From: YA12-FULL-51-18 sp041665305
Lineage (GTDB): Bacteria; Elusimicrobiota; Elusimicrobia; Elusimicrobiales; UBA9959
Reading direction: 5' to 3'
Assembly: GCA_041665305.1 (NCBI GenBank)
Contig: JBAYJD010000006.1
Location: forward strand, 17,006-81,005
Length of the DNA: 64,000 nt
The notes beneath the pieces are model-generated. The model ran no database searches. It was given only the letters and a program-made list of their open reading frames with translations, and was not told the DNA's origin. This document shows, piece after piece, positions 49,842-58,279 of the stretch. The position numbers and the translations under genes are program-made. The number at the start of each line of letters is the position of its first letter. The stretch's first letter is position 1.

Positions 49842-50019
49842 GAAATTTGAAAGCCCCTGATTGGCTATCTGGGTCCGGCTCTGCCGCAGTCCGGACTGAT
49901 ACGCCGTTATCACCGCGTTTGCGGCGGTTTCGGGACTCAGACCGCGCTCCTTGAGAGCACGGATCAACCTGTTCCCAATGTTCCGAGCAGCCTTACTATA
50001 GCCCGGTACCGTCCCGGAT

Positions 50020-51819
50020 CTATCTAAGTATCCCAGCCACCACCAGCGCCGCTATAAGCACTCCGATAAGGCTTTCGCCCGCTATAAGGCCGGAGCTCAC
50101 CGGAACCACTATGCGCTCCGCCGCTGCGGCGTTCTTTTTTTCCATCAGCAGCGCTATGGCCGCGCCGCAGAACATGGAAATAGTGTTGAACGCCGGCGTA
50201 GTAAAAGCCAGCCCCAGGCCGGTAGGCGAAGGTATGTATTTCTTGTATTTTGGAAAAGCTTTTTCAAGCAGGACAAGGCTTATGCCCAGCGCCGCGCCCA
50301 CTGCCAGCGCGGCCTGAGCAGTGGGATGCAGCGTATGGAAGCCTTTGGCCAGCAGCTCCGCCACACCTTTCCAGGTCTGCGCTCCGGGCGCGGGCCACTT
50401 ATCTGTCCCCAGCATGTCCGCGGTCGGGATCAGCAGCCGGTAAGCCGGGACCACGAATAGCGAGCCGGCTATCACGCCGAAGAACTGCGCCCAGAACTGC
50501 TGCCTGGGATCCGCCTTCAGCAGGTAGCCGCTTTTCAGGTCGGTAAGCAGGTCGGCCGCATGCAGGCCGACCCCGCCGGTGACATTGGCCGTCATCAGAT
50601 TTGTGGTTATATTGGAAGGATCCAGCGCCCCGAAAGTTATCTGTGTTATCTTGCCCAATGCCCCGGTGGGGGTGGTATCGGTTTCCCCGGTGGCCCGGCA
50701 GGCCACGATAGCTATAAAAAAGCCCAGTCCCACGGAAATGGCCCCCATCCAGATCTTAATTCCGAACAGAAACCATTCAAGGAAGATCACCACCGGCGAC
50801 AGTACCGCTAAGCCGATAAAGAACCACAGCATCGGCGCTTCAGCGCGCTCCTCGTCGGTGAGATGGACGCCGCCGAACGCCGAACCCACGCTTTTTACGG
50901 CGCGTAGTACGGTCCGCCACTGGAATGAGAAAGCGAGCAGTCCGCTGGTAAGTATCATCGCGGACCCGAACCAGACGCTCCACGCCACGATGTGCTTATA
51001 ACCAAGCCGGGAATCAATTATCCCGCGCTCGTAAAGCAGCGGGGCCAGTATCCCGAAATTTATAACCGCCCCCAGCAGCATGCTCCAGGCCGCGCGGAAC
51101 CCCATGATCGCCCCGGCCCCGAACATTATCAGACTCCCCTCGAAGGAAAGGGTATAATCCGACAGCGGCCTGCCCTTGAGGGTAAGGAAAGGGATCTTGA
51201 GTTTTTCAGGCAGATTCCACGGCATCCAGGCCGCCTTGGCGTCGCGCAAGAATGCCACCACCGCCCCTGTTACGCCACCCCAGCCCAAGAGCCTCGCCTT
51301 AGCGGCGCCGTCGGCTCCGTCTCCGTGCAGGGCCTTAAGGGTTTCCGCCGCCGCCACGCCTGTGGGAAAACGCAGCTGCTCCACATTTATCATCTGGTGC
51401 TTCATCGGTATAGCCATTACAACTCCGAGCATGGCGATAGAGGATATCCAGAAGAACATCTGCCAGCCGCCCATAGGCTGTCCGGTTATCATCATCAGCG
51501 CCGGTATGGCCGCCACGGTTCCGCCGCCCGTCATGTAGCCGGCCGCGCTGGCTACCGACTGCATGGCGTTGTTCTCCAGTATGCCGAAATGGGTGCGGAC
51601 CAGTTTAATTTTAAACAAAGCGGCGAAAATTGCGTAGGCGAGTATCCCGGCGGTAATTGAAACGCCGATGCTCCAGCCGGTTTTAAGCGCCACATAAAGG
51701 TTGGAGAGGCTCATAAAGCCGCCCAGCAGCATTCCCGCTAGTATGGCGCGCGCCGTAAGTTGACGCTTCAAAGCCTGATCTTGCGCCGCAATGAATGTGC
51801 CGTATTCTGATTTAGCCAT
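50020..51819 (-). CDS. OPT-family oligopeptide/metal transporter
   Basis: A 599-residue polytopic membrane protein of the oligopeptide transporter (OPT/YSL) family, probably proton-coupled uptake of peptides or metal chelates. Around 14-16 hydrophobic segments; family pieces include LSNLYVALKTGWSIGVSITA, the GG-rich AAGYMTGGGTVAAIPALMMI, the NTATANVTGG-type NLMTANVTGGVGLHAADLL and QQFWAQFFG, and a C-terminal GESLIGVLIAALVVAG. I use the Met four codons after the first ATG. Isolated from other transporter subunits, as expected for OPT. Confidence 0.9.
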   Translation of the reverse strand: MAKSEYGTFIAAQDQALKRQLTARAILAGMLLGGFMSLSNLYVALKTGWSIGVSITAGILAYAIFAALFKIKLVRTHFGILENNAMQSVASAAGYMTGGGTVAAIPALMMITGQPMGGWQMFFWISSIAMLGVVMAIPMKHQMINVEQLRFPTGVAAAETLKALHGDGADGAAKARLLGWGGVTGAVVAFLRDAKAAWMPWNLPEKLKIPFLTLKGRPLSDYTLSFEGSLIMFGAGAIMGFRAAWSMLLGAVINFGILAPLLYERGIIDSRLGYKHIVAWSVWFGSAMILTSGLLAFSFQWRTVLRAVKSVGSAFGGVHLTDEERAEAPMLWFFIGLAVLSPVVIFLEWFLFGIKIWMGAISVGLGFFIAIVACRATGETDTTPTGALGKITQITFGALDPSNITTNLMTANVTGGVGLHAADLLTDLKSGYLLKADPRQQFWAQFFGVIAGSLFVVPAYRLLIPTADMLGTDKWPAPGAQTWKGVAELLAKGFHTLHPTAQAALAVGAALGISLVLLEKAFPKYKKYIPSPTGLGLAFTTPAFNTISMFCGAAIALLMEKKNAAAAERIVVPVSSGLIAGESLIGVLIAALVVAGILR

Positions 51820-51861
51820 ATATGATCTCAAGATCGGCGGGCCGGATCCGCGGCCCGCGGT

Positions 51862-53244
51862 TCACCCGTCCGTGCTCTTTTTGCGCCCGTACCAGGCTTC
51901 GCTTCCGTAAAGTTTCTTTTCGCAGTCTTTGCATAAGCCGTGCGAAAAGCGCGCGCTTGACCGTTTTTCAATATAAGTTTCGACCTGCTGCCAGTAGCCC
52001 TGGTCGGTGCGTATTTTTTTGCAGGAAGCGCAGATGGGGATAAGTCCCTGCAGGTCCTGTATTTCCCTGGCGGCAAGTTCCAGCTTCTTGCGGTCGGAGA
52101 TGTCGCGGCAGACCGCAGTGATCCCCGAAAAGTTCCCTGCCGGTCCGTTGTGCGCTGAAAGCCGCGCATTGTACCACACTTCTCCGTCCGGCAGGGGGAC
52201 ACGGAAATCGAAATCCTGGGGTTTCATGGTTTCACGCAGGCGCGTTTGCGCCGAATCCATCAGTTTGACGGCCTGCTCCGGCAGTATCGCGCTGTAATGC
52301 CTGCCGATGGAGGCGCCGCCGCCCAGTATCCGGTGCGGATGCGAGGTCTGGTAAAATTCCCGCAGTATTCCTTCGCCGTCGAACACAAAAACAAGGTCAT
52401 CCAATGAGCTCAGCGTCGCGCTCAGTTTTTCCTCGCTCAGTTTCAGCATGTCTTCCGCGCGCTTCCGGTCCGTTATGTCCAGTATGGTCCCGATGAGCCC
52501 GTAGGTCAGGCCGGCGGCGTCCTTAAGCACGGTTTTGTGGAAAACCACATCCCTGATGTCGCCGTCATAGCGCTTTACTTTCCACTCGTAGATCTGGAGC
52601 GCGCCGGAGGCCAGCAGTTCATCGTCTTTCTGCTTGTATTTTTCGGCTATTTCCCGGGGGGCGGTTTCAAATACGGTTTTCCCCATGAAATACTGCGCGT
52701 CGCGTCCGGTGAACTTAAGAAAAGCGGAATTAAAGCCTGTGTATCTGCCGGCCAGGTCTTTGTGGAAGACAGGCACAGGCAGGGTGGAGAGCAGCGCTTC
52801 TATGAATTCCGGGTTGGACCTTATGTCGCTTTTCCGGCGGAAAATGTCCGTGCTGTCGCTGAAGATCATTAACACGCCGGCGGTTTCGCCGCCGGAGCCT
52901 TTTATCGGGGCGGCCGTCATGTCAAGAAGGGCGTACGAGCCGTCCGCGCGGGCGATCTCCAGGTCCGCGGCTTTTGCGGGGAGCCCCGAGGCGAGGGCAA
53001 GGGAGAGAGGCGTTTCCGCTTCCGGGTAAACGGTTCCCGTTCCGCGCCGCCGCGCCGAGCGCAACAGGGAGAGGTCCTTCAGCGGCGCGGCTTCAGGCCC
53101 GTTGAGGATCCTTGCAGCGGCCGGGTTCGCCAGCAGCAGTTCCGTTCCGCGCGCATCCGTTATGGCGACGCCGACGGGTAAATGTTCGAACAGGACGGCT
53201 AAAGCGTCCTGTTCCGGCAACCATGGTCCTTTTTCTTCCGTCAT
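51862..53244 (-). CDS. PAS-repeat sensor protein without kinase
   Basis: A 460-residue cytoplasmic sensor from ATG at 53244 (MTEEKGPWLPEQ). Three PAS domains: about 10-120 (LPVGVAITDARGTELLLANP), 130-270 (LPVPVFHKDLAGRYTGFNSA, TVLKDAAGLTYGLIGTILDI) and 275-400 (SSLDDLVFVFDGEGILREFY). A C-terminal Cys-rich module follows (IPICASCKKIRTDQGYWQQV, then SHGLCKDCEKKL), a zinc-ribbon-like end often found on PAS and GGDEF proteins. There is no kinase, GGDEF or DNA-binding domain, so it must signal through a partner. Confidence 0.85.
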   Translation of the reverse strand: MTEEKGPWLPEQDALAVLFEHLPVGVAITDARGTELLLANPAAARILNGPEAAPLKDLSLLRSARRRGTGTVYPEAETPLSLALASGLPAKAADLEIARADGSYALLDMTAAPIKGSGGETAGVLMIFSDSTDIFRRKSDIRSNPEFIEALLSTLPVPVFHKDLAGRYTGFNSAFLKFTGRDAQYFMGKTVFETAPREIAEKYKQKDDELLASGALQIYEWKVKRYDGDIRDVVFHKTVLKDAAGLTYGLIGTILDITDRKRAEDMLKLSEEKLSATLSSLDDLVFVFDGEGILREFYQTSHPHRILGGGASIGRHYSAILPEQAVKLMDSAQTRLRETMKPQDFDFRVPLPDGEVWYNARLSAHNGPAGNFSGITAVCRDISDRKKLELAAREIQDLQGLIPICASCKKIRTDQGYWQQVETYIEKRSSARFSHGLCKDCEKKLYGSEAWYGRKKSTDG

Positions 53245-53325
53245 AAAAACTTTTCTCTTTATGTTAGCTTTTGTTATTATAGCGGTAAGGAACATTTTTA
53301 GCAACCTCCCCGCAGGAGAACAAAC

Positions 53326-53619
53326 TTGAATCCTCGGCATAAATCCGTGTCCTGGTCGGTATATATGGTCAAATGCGCCAACGGCGCCCTGTATACCGGC
53401 ATAACCAACAGGCTCGAAGGCCGTATAGCCGACCACAATTCCGGCCGGGGCGCCAGGTACACCGCCGCCTTCGGTCCCGTGGAGCTTGTCTGGCACAAAA
53501 AGAGCGGTACCCGTTCCACCGCCTCAAAACTTGAGGCCCGCATAAAGAAAATGTCCCGCCTGGAAAAAGATGAACTGGTAAAGTTCTTTTCCTTTCGTTC
53601 AGGCCTCCGGATTTTGTAA
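53326..53619 (+). CDS. GIY-YIG nuclease family protein
   Basis: A 97-residue GIY-YIG protein: VYMVKCANGALYTGITNRLE (the GIY...YIG positions being VYMV and YTG), GRIADHNSGRGARYTAAFGP and ELVWHKKSGTRSTASKLEAR, with the catalytic-type Arg and the Glu in KLEARIKKM. It matches the UPF0213/YhbQ-like short family. The start is a TTG with CAGGAG 8 nt upstream; no nearer ATG exists. Confidence 0.82.
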   Translation: MNPRHKSVSWSVYMVKCANGALYTGITNRLEGRIADHNSGRGARYTAAFGPVELVWHKKSGTRSTASKLEARIKKMSRLEKDELVKFFSFRSGLRIL

Positions 53620-53660
53620 AATTAAACAAGCACTCTCCGTTCAGCCTAAAGGACTTTTTT

Positions 53661-55052
53661 ATGCCGGAAAAAGACAGCCTTTGCGTTTTAATGCTCGCCG
53701 CCGGTCTCGGCACCAGAATGAAATCCGGACTGCCTAAAGTCCTCCATATGCTGGGGGACCTGCCGCTTGCGGCCCGTGTGATCAAAAAAGTTTCCGTTCT
53801 TAACCCGGCAAAAATAGTTATCGTCGTCGGGCATAAAGCCGGCATGGTCCGGGAAACGCTCGGGGCATACCTGGAAAAGAACCCGGCCGGCGCCGAGGTC
53901 GTTTTTGTCACGCAGAGATCTCTTAAGGGCAGCGGCCGCGCGGTGCGGGAAGCCCTGCCGGAGCTGAAAAAATTCCGACATGCTCTTGTGCTGTGCGGCG
54001 ACGCGCCGCTGTTCAAAACGGAAACCCTTAAGAAGCTGTGCGCGGAATATTTCAGGAAAAGACCCGATTGCCTGGTCATGACGGCGGATCTGTCCGCGCC
54101 CGGCAGTTACGGCCGGATCAAAAGGGGCCGGACCGGGGCCGTCGAGGCCATTGTCGAGGCCTCCGACGCTTCTGCCGAGGAACTGGCCCTGAAAGAGGTG
54201 AATTCAGGGGCGTATTTTTTTAAAACCGCGGCTTTGGCGGCCGCCATAAAGGGCCTCAGGAAGAAAGGTCCGAAGGGAGAATATTACCTGACAGACTCGC
54301 TGGAAAATATCCTGTCCGCGGGCGGGACGGTGCTGGCGTTCAAAGCTTCGGACGAAACGGAGATAACCGGCATTAATTCCAGGCTGGACCTGGCGGGAGC
54401 CTATAGGATGATGAACCAAAGGGTCCTTCGGCGCCTTATGGATAACGGGGTCACTATCGTCGATCCCGGCAATACCTATGTGGAAGAAGGCGTAAAGATA
54501 GGCCGCGATACCGTGGTTCAGCCGGGAATGCACATAAAAGGTTCCACCGTGATAGGCCGCAATTGCAGGCTCGGGCCTTACGGCGTCATAGACAGCTGTC
54601 TTATAGAGGACGGCTGCGAGATAAAATTTTCCTGCTTCCTGTCGGAAAGCCGGGTCAGGACCGGTTCCGCGGTGGGGCCGTTCTCCCACCTGCGCCCCGC
54701 TTCCGATATCGGCCCCGGCGCCAGGGTGGGCAATTTTTCGGAAATAAAAAAATCGCGGATCGGCCGCGGTTCGAAGGTGTCGCACCTGAGTTATGTGGGA
54801 GACACGGAGATGGGCGAGCATGTCAACATCGGCGCGGGCACCATCACCTGCAACTATGACGGTGTGCGTAAGTATAAGACGGTCATAGGGTCGGGGGCTT
54901 TTATCGGCTCCAACACCAACCTTGTGGCTCCGGTTTCAGTGGGCGCCGGCGCTCTTGTGGGCGCGGGGTCCACCATAACCGAAGATGTGCCTCCAAAAAC
55001 CCTCGCTCTGGCCCGGGCGAGACAGACGGTAAAACAGCTTAAAAAGAGGTAA
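53661..55052 (+). CDS. glmU: Bifunctional UDP-GlcNAc pyrophosphorylase/acetyltransferase
   Basis: N-acetylates glucosamine-1-P, then couples it to UTP, giving UDP-GlcNAc. The N-terminal pyrophosphorylase has LAAGLGTRMKSGLPKVLHML and VLCGDAPLFK; the C-terminal left-handed beta-helix has hexapeptide repeats (GSTVIGRNCRLGPYGVIDSC, HVNIGAGTITCNYDGVRKYK) with catalytic His and Asn in HLRPASDIGPGARVGNFSEI. 463 residues, with all residues present. prs follows immediately. Confidence 0.96.
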   Translation: MPEKDSLCVLMLAAGLGTRMKSGLPKVLHMLGDLPLAARVIKKVSVLNPAKIVIVVGHKAGMVRETLGAYLEKNPAGAEVVFVTQRSLKGSGRAVREALPELKKFRHALVLCGDAPLFKTETLKKLCAEYFRKRPDCLVMTADLSAPGSYGRIKRGRTGAVEAIVEASDASAEELALKEVNSGAYFFKTAALAAAIKGLRKKGPKGEYYLTDSLENILSAGGTVLAFKASDETEITGINSRLDLAGAYRMMNQRVLRRLMDNGVTIVDPGNTYVEEGVKIGRDTVVQPGMHIKGSTVIGRNCRLGPYGVIDSCLIEDGCEIKFSCFLSESRVRTGSAVGPFSHLRPASDIGPGARVGNFSEIKKSRIGRGSKVSHLSYVGDTEMGEHVNIGAGTITCNYDGVRKYKTVIGSGAFIGSNTNLVAPVSVGAGALVGAGSTITEDVPPKTLALARARQTVKQLKKR

Positions 55053-55057
55053 AACTC

Positions 55058-56011
55058 ATGATGAGCGATTCGTGGAAGACGGGAGCGCTTAAGGTTATAA
55101 GCGGCAGCGCCAATCCGGCCCTGTCGCGCAAGATCTGCGACATTCTCGGCGTGCCGCTTTCCGAGGCCAGGGTCGGACGGTTCGCCGACGGCGAGATAGA
55201 CGTCCATATTCTGGAGAATGTGCGCGGCAACGATTGTTATGTCATTCAGCCCACCTGCCCTCCCGTGAACGAGAATGTCATGGAGTTGCTGGTGATGATG
55301 GATGCTCTCAGGCGGGCCTCGGCCGGCCGCATCACGGCCGTGCTGCCTTATTACGGCTACGCCAGGGCCGACCGTAAGCCCGCTCCCCGCGTCGCGATCA
55401 CGGCGAAACTTGTGGCCAACCTTATAACTTCGGCCGGCGCCAACCGGGTGATAACCATAGATCTGCACGCGGCCCAGATCCAGGGCTTTTTTGATATACC
55501 GCTGGATCACCTGTACGCCCGCCCTGTGGTCCTTGAATATATCAAGAACCGGGACCTGAACAACCTGGTCATGGTCTCGCCGGATGTCGGCAGCGTGGAG
55601 CGCGCGCGGTCTTTTGCCAAACGTCTGAACGCCGGGCTGGTCATTATCGATAAACGGCGGCCCCGGCCCAATGAGGCGGTAATTTACAATATCATAGGCG
55701 ATGTCAAGGGAATGAATTGTTTTATTTTCGACGACCTGGTGGACACGGCGGGGACGCTGACCCAGGTCGCCTATGCCATAAAGGAACGGGGAGCGGCCAG
55801 TATAACGGCTGCCTGCACCCACGCAGTTCTGTCCAGGGACGCTATCGAGAAAATCCACAATTCTCCCATAGAAGAACTGATAGTTACCGATACAATCCCC
55901 ACAAACGCTTCAAAAAGTGCTAAAATTAAGATAATCTCCGTGGCCGCGCTTCTGGCCGAGGCCATTAAGCGCAACCATGTCGGACAGTCTATAAGCGAAC
56001 TGTTCAAGTGA
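55058..56011 (+). CDS. prs: Ribose-phosphate pyrophosphokinase
   Basis: Makes PRPP from ribose-5-P and ATP. The 317-residue protein has the class I signatures SGSANPALSRKICD, FADGEIDVHILENVRG, DLHAAQIQGFF, the PRPP-binding FIFDDLVDTAGTLTQVAYAI and KNRDLNNLVMVSPDVGSVER. Two adjacent ATG codons; the first (55058) is used. It is paired with glmU as in many bacteria, and rplY follows after 140 nt. Confidence 0.96.
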   Translation: MMSDSWKTGALKVISGSANPALSRKICDILGVPLSEARVGRFADGEIDVHILENVRGNDCYVIQPTCPPVNENVMELLVMMDALRRASAGRITAVLPYYGYARADRKPAPRVAITAKLVANLITSAGANRVITIDLHAAQIQGFFDIPLDHLYARPVVLEYIKNRDLNNLVMVSPDVGSVERARSFAKRLNAGLVIIDKRRPRPNEAVIYNIIGDVKGMNCFIFDDLVDTAGTLTQVAYAIKERGAASITAACTHAVLSRDAIEKIHNSPIEELIVTDTIPTNASKSAKIKIISVAALLAEAIKRNHVGQSISELFK

Positions 56012-56151
56012 GCGTAACTTTTCGCGGCATAAATTTTCAGCACCCCCGGTCCTATAGGGCGGGGTAACATCGCGGCAAGAGGGAGTCGGCTGGGGAAAAA
56101 TTTTCTCCTCATCTCCGGGTTTTCGATTGTCGGTCATCTCTAGGAGGAAGT

Positions 56152-56892
56152 ATGGAACAGTTACATGTGGCGGCGCAGCTCAGGGAAAAAGCCGGAGTCA
56201 GGGGCGTCCTGAGCAAATTAAGGGCCGAAGGCGCCACGCCCGCCGTCATCTACGGTTTAAATAAGCCGCCGGTGCAGATCACAGTTTCGGAAAAGGAGAT
56301 CCTCGGAGTCCTGAAGAGGGGCTCCAATGCGGTTCTCAAGCTGAAATATGCCGATAAGGACGATAACGTCATTATCAAGGAAGTTCAGCGGCATGTCGTC
56401 ACCGATCAGGTGATCCATATCGACTTTCACCGGATCTCCCTGACCGAGAAGCTCAAGGTCAAGGTCCACATCAAGATAGTGGGAGAGGCGTTCGGCGTGA
56501 AGACGGAAGGCGGCATTCTGGAACACGCGATGCGCGAATTCAATATCCTCAGCCTGCCGACGGATATCCCCAAGGAGATAGAGGTGGAGATCTCCAACCT
56601 CAAGCTCAATGAAGCTATCCGCGTCAAAGATATAAAATACGACAAGGTCGAGATCCTGGACGATCCGAACCATGTCATTGTCAGCATCGTGGCGCCGAAG
56701 GAAGAAGTGGTGGAAACTCCCGTGGCTGCGGCCGGAGCCGCCGCCGGAGCCGCCGGAGCCGAGCCCGAGATAGTGGCGGCGAAGGGCAAGAAAGAAGAAG
56801 AAGGCGCGGAAGGCGCGGCCAAGCCCGGGGCGAAACCCGCCGCCGGAGCCGCCGCAAAGCCAGGAGAGAAGAAGGCGGAACCCAAAAAGTAA
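56152..56892 (+). CDS. rplY: Ribosomal protein L25, CTC-type, with long tail
   Basis: 5S rRNA-binding ribosomal protein with an N-terminal L25 domain (MEQLHVAAQLREKAGVRGVL) and a C-terminal beta domain as in CTC (GVKTEGGILEHAMREFNILS). The last about 50 residues are Ala/Pro/Glu/Lys-rich (GAEGAAKPGAKPAAGAA...), a low-complexity tail seen in some CTC proteins. TAGGAGGAAG precedes the ATG. A hairpin terminator follows. Confidence 0.93.
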   Translation: MEQLHVAAQLREKAGVRGVLSKLRAEGATPAVIYGLNKPPVQITVSEKEILGVLKRGSNAVLKLKYADKDDNVIIKEVQRHVVTDQVIHIDFHRISLTEKLKVKVHIKIVGEAFGVKTEGGILEHAMREFNILSLPTDIPKEIEVEISNLKLNEAIRVKDIKYDKVEILDDPNHVIVSIVAPKEEVVETPVAAAGAAAGAAGAEPEIVAAKGKKEEEGAEGAAKPGAKPAAGAAAKPGEKKAEPKK

Positions 56893-56909
56893 GCCGTCTT
56901 TTCAAACGG

Positions 56910-56961
56910 AGCGGGAGCGGGTCATACTCAAGCGCAGTATTCGGCCGGCTCCCGCTTTTTA
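56910..56961 (+). terminator. Rho-independent terminator after rplY
   Basis: AGCGGGAGC (56910-56918) pairs with GCTCCCGCT (56948-56956), a 9-bp stem with a 29-nt loop, followed by TTTTTATT. It begins 17 nt after the rplY stop. The loop holds a weaker inner stem. Palindromes A, C and B follow. Confidence 0.75.
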
Positions 56962-56963
56962 TT

Positions 56964-56988
56964 ATAAATTTTTGCCGCAAAAATTTAT
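56964..56988. repeat. Palindrome A, copy 3
   Basis: ATAAATTTTTG-CCG-CAAAAATTTAT: 11-bp arms, 3-nt loop. It is the first member of a three-palindrome set leading into pth; the same A-C-B order occurs at 27197-27311. Confidence 0.75.
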
Positions 56989-57006
56989 GCTAGGAGCCTG
57001 TCCTCC

Positions 57007-57034
57007 GGCACGGGGATGGATAAAATTCCGTGCC
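57007..57034. repeat. Palindrome C, with GGATAAAA core
   Basis: GGCACGG (57007-57013) and CCGTGCC (57028-57034), enclosing GATGGATAAAATT. The same segment is found at about 58925-58947 (CACGG GATGGATAAAAAA CCGTG), before the giant coiled-coil gene. It may be a repeated promoter/operator. Confidence 0.65.
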
Positions 57035-57041
57035 GGGTACG

Positions 57042-57068
57042 ATAAAATGTCGTTTTACGACATTTTAT
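57042..57068. repeat. Palindrome B, copy 4
   Basis: ATAAAATGTCGT-TTT-ACGACATTTTAT, perfect 12-bp arms and T-rich 3' flank. An ATG inside the left arm is in frame with pth, so the element could provide an alternative start. Confidence 0.75.
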
Positions 57069-57094
57069 TTTCAAAAGGCGTACAGGGGTGGAAG

Positions 57095-57691
57095 GTGGAG
57101 GAAAAGGTCTATATAGTGGCGGCGCTGGGCAATCCGGGCCGGGAATACGAACGCACCAGGCACAATATAGGTTTCCTGCTGGCGGAGCTTGCCGCCCGTT
57201 CGGTCCCGCAGGGACGCTGGCGCGCCTGGGGCGGTCTCGGGCAGTGTTTTGAGACCAGGCTTGGGGGGAGCAGGGTGTTTTTTTTAAAGCCAGAGACCTA
57301 CATGAACAATTCCGGCCTGGCCGTCAGGAGCCTCGCGGATTTTTATAAGGTCCCCGCTTCCGGGGTCATAGCGGTTTATGACGACATGTCCCTCCCGTTC
57401 GGTAAAATAAAAATACGCCGCGGCGGTTCCGCCGGCGGGCATAACGGAATGCTCTCCATCGTGGCGGCCATGGGTACGCAGGAGCTACCCAGGATCAAAC
57501 TTGGCACCGGACCGAGGCCCGCGGGGATCCACGCGAAAGATTTTGTGCTTGGCCGTTTTTCCAAAAAGGAGGAAGCCGGTCTGGCGCCGGCTCTGGAGCG
57601 CGGTTTTGCGGCTCTTCTGGCCATTTTTGAAAAGGGCCTGGACGAAGCCATGAACCGGTTCAATTATGATAGCGATAAACCCGTACCTTAA
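57095..57691 (+). CDS. pth: Peptidyl-tRNA hydrolase
   Basis: Frees tRNA from peptidyl-tRNA that has dropped off the ribosome. Starting at GTG 57095 the product is 198 residues, near the family length, with the catalytic His in ERTRHNIGFLLAELA, LGNPGREYE, FLKPETYMNNSGLAV and DDMSLPFGKIKIRRGGSAGG. AGGGG lies 6-9 nt upstream. An ATG within palindrome B (57048) would add 16 residues that look unlike Pth. A small membrane-protein gene overlaps the 3' end by 26 nt. Confidence 0.92.
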   Translation: MEEKVYIVAALGNPGREYERTRHNIGFLLAELAARSVPQGRWRAWGGLGQCFETRLGGSRVFFLKPETYMNNSGLAVRSLADFYKVPASGVIAVYDDMSLPFGKIKIRRGGSAGGHNGMLSIVAAMGTQELPRIKLGTGPRPAGIHAKDFVLGRFSKKEEAGLAPALERGFAALLAIFEKGLDEAMNRFNYDSDKPVP

Positions 57692-57896
57692 ACTGTTTTT
57701 CGGCCTGGTGATACTCCTGCTGGGCCTGGGCTATGTTTACAAGCCCGGGGTCATAGAGCGCATAAACAGGGTCCTTAAAGAGACGCTGCTGAACGATTCC
57801 TATGTCGCCCTGCACCGCAGGAATTGGGGATTCCTGCTGATCCTTGTGGGCACCACGCTCATATACATGGGGCTCAGCAGGATCAACTGCTGGTAA
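57666..57896 (+). CDS. Small membrane protein after pth
   Basis: A 76-residue protein with two hydrophobic segments (LKLFFGLVILLLGLGYVY and WGFLLILVGTTLIYMGLS) separated by a charged helix (KPGVIERINRVLKETLLN). It starts inside the pth end (ATG at 57666, 26-nt overlap), so it is probably translationally coupled to it. No family is recognised. Confidence 0.6.
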   Translation: MIAINPYLKLFFGLVILLLGLGYVYKPGVIERINRVLKETLLNDSYVALHRRNWGFLLILVGTTLIYMGLSRINCW

Positions 57897-58101
57897 GGGG
57901 TGGTTTTGCGCCGCAACGACCGGTCCGATCGTTTTTGACGGTTTTCCGTCCGCAGCCTCCGGACAGCGCGAACAACCACAGCAGTTTGTCGGTAGAACGG
58001 ACCAGTACGCCCCAGTTCTTCTCAAGTTCCGGTTCTCTTTCGAACAGCGGTATAGGCCGCTTTTCCCTGTCGTACTTTTTATTCAGTTCTTCCCAGGTCA
58101 T
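57883..58101 (-). CDS. Small hypothetical protein
   Basis: A 72-residue minus-strand ORF beginning MTWEELNKKYDREKRPIPLF. It contains FEREPELEKNWGVLVRSTDK and a C-terminal GCGRKTVKNDRTGRCGAK basic tail. Sequence looks protein-like, with amphipathic helices. An in-frame ATG at 58158 would give 91 residues, but it lies in the terminator hairpin; a possible -10 (TATACT) is between the two. Its 3' end overlaps the small membrane gene on the other strand by 14 nt. Family unknown. Confidence 0.5.
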   Translation of the reverse strand: MTWEELNKKYDREKRPIPLFEREPELEKNWGVLVRSTDKLLWLFALSGGCGRKTVKNDRTGRCGAKPPLTSS

Positions 58102-58157
58102 AACATTCCCGTCCGACGCGACACATCGATAGTATACAGAAATCAGGTAATAAGGCA

Positions 58158-58197
58158 TGTGCCGAAAGGCCCCCGTGCGGGTAGGCCTTTCGGCACA
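58158..58197 (-). terminator. Hairpin terminator, minus-strand side
   Basis: 14-bp perfect stem TGTGCCGAAAGGCC / GGCCTTTCGGCACA with a 12-nt loop that itself contains CCC/GGG. It follows the stop of the CcmI-like gene (minus strand, at 58280) by about 80 nt; a T-rich stretch (TTATTACC) follows on the minus strand. It separates this gene from the small hypothetical gene. Confidence 0.7.
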
Positions 58198-58279
58198 CGG
58201 CTGTCCCGATAAAAATTTTATGGAAACGGCAGGCCTGCTGGTCCGCGGGCGTGCCGGGGGCATGGAGCTGCCGGGCACG

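Noticed and set aside
49842..50019. Minus-strand frame beyond the OPT stop that reads like protein (NIGNRLIRALKERGLSPETA)
   Set aside because: No start codon is present and the OPT stop lies just before it, in another frame. It could be the decayed end of a former gene, but nothing shows expression.
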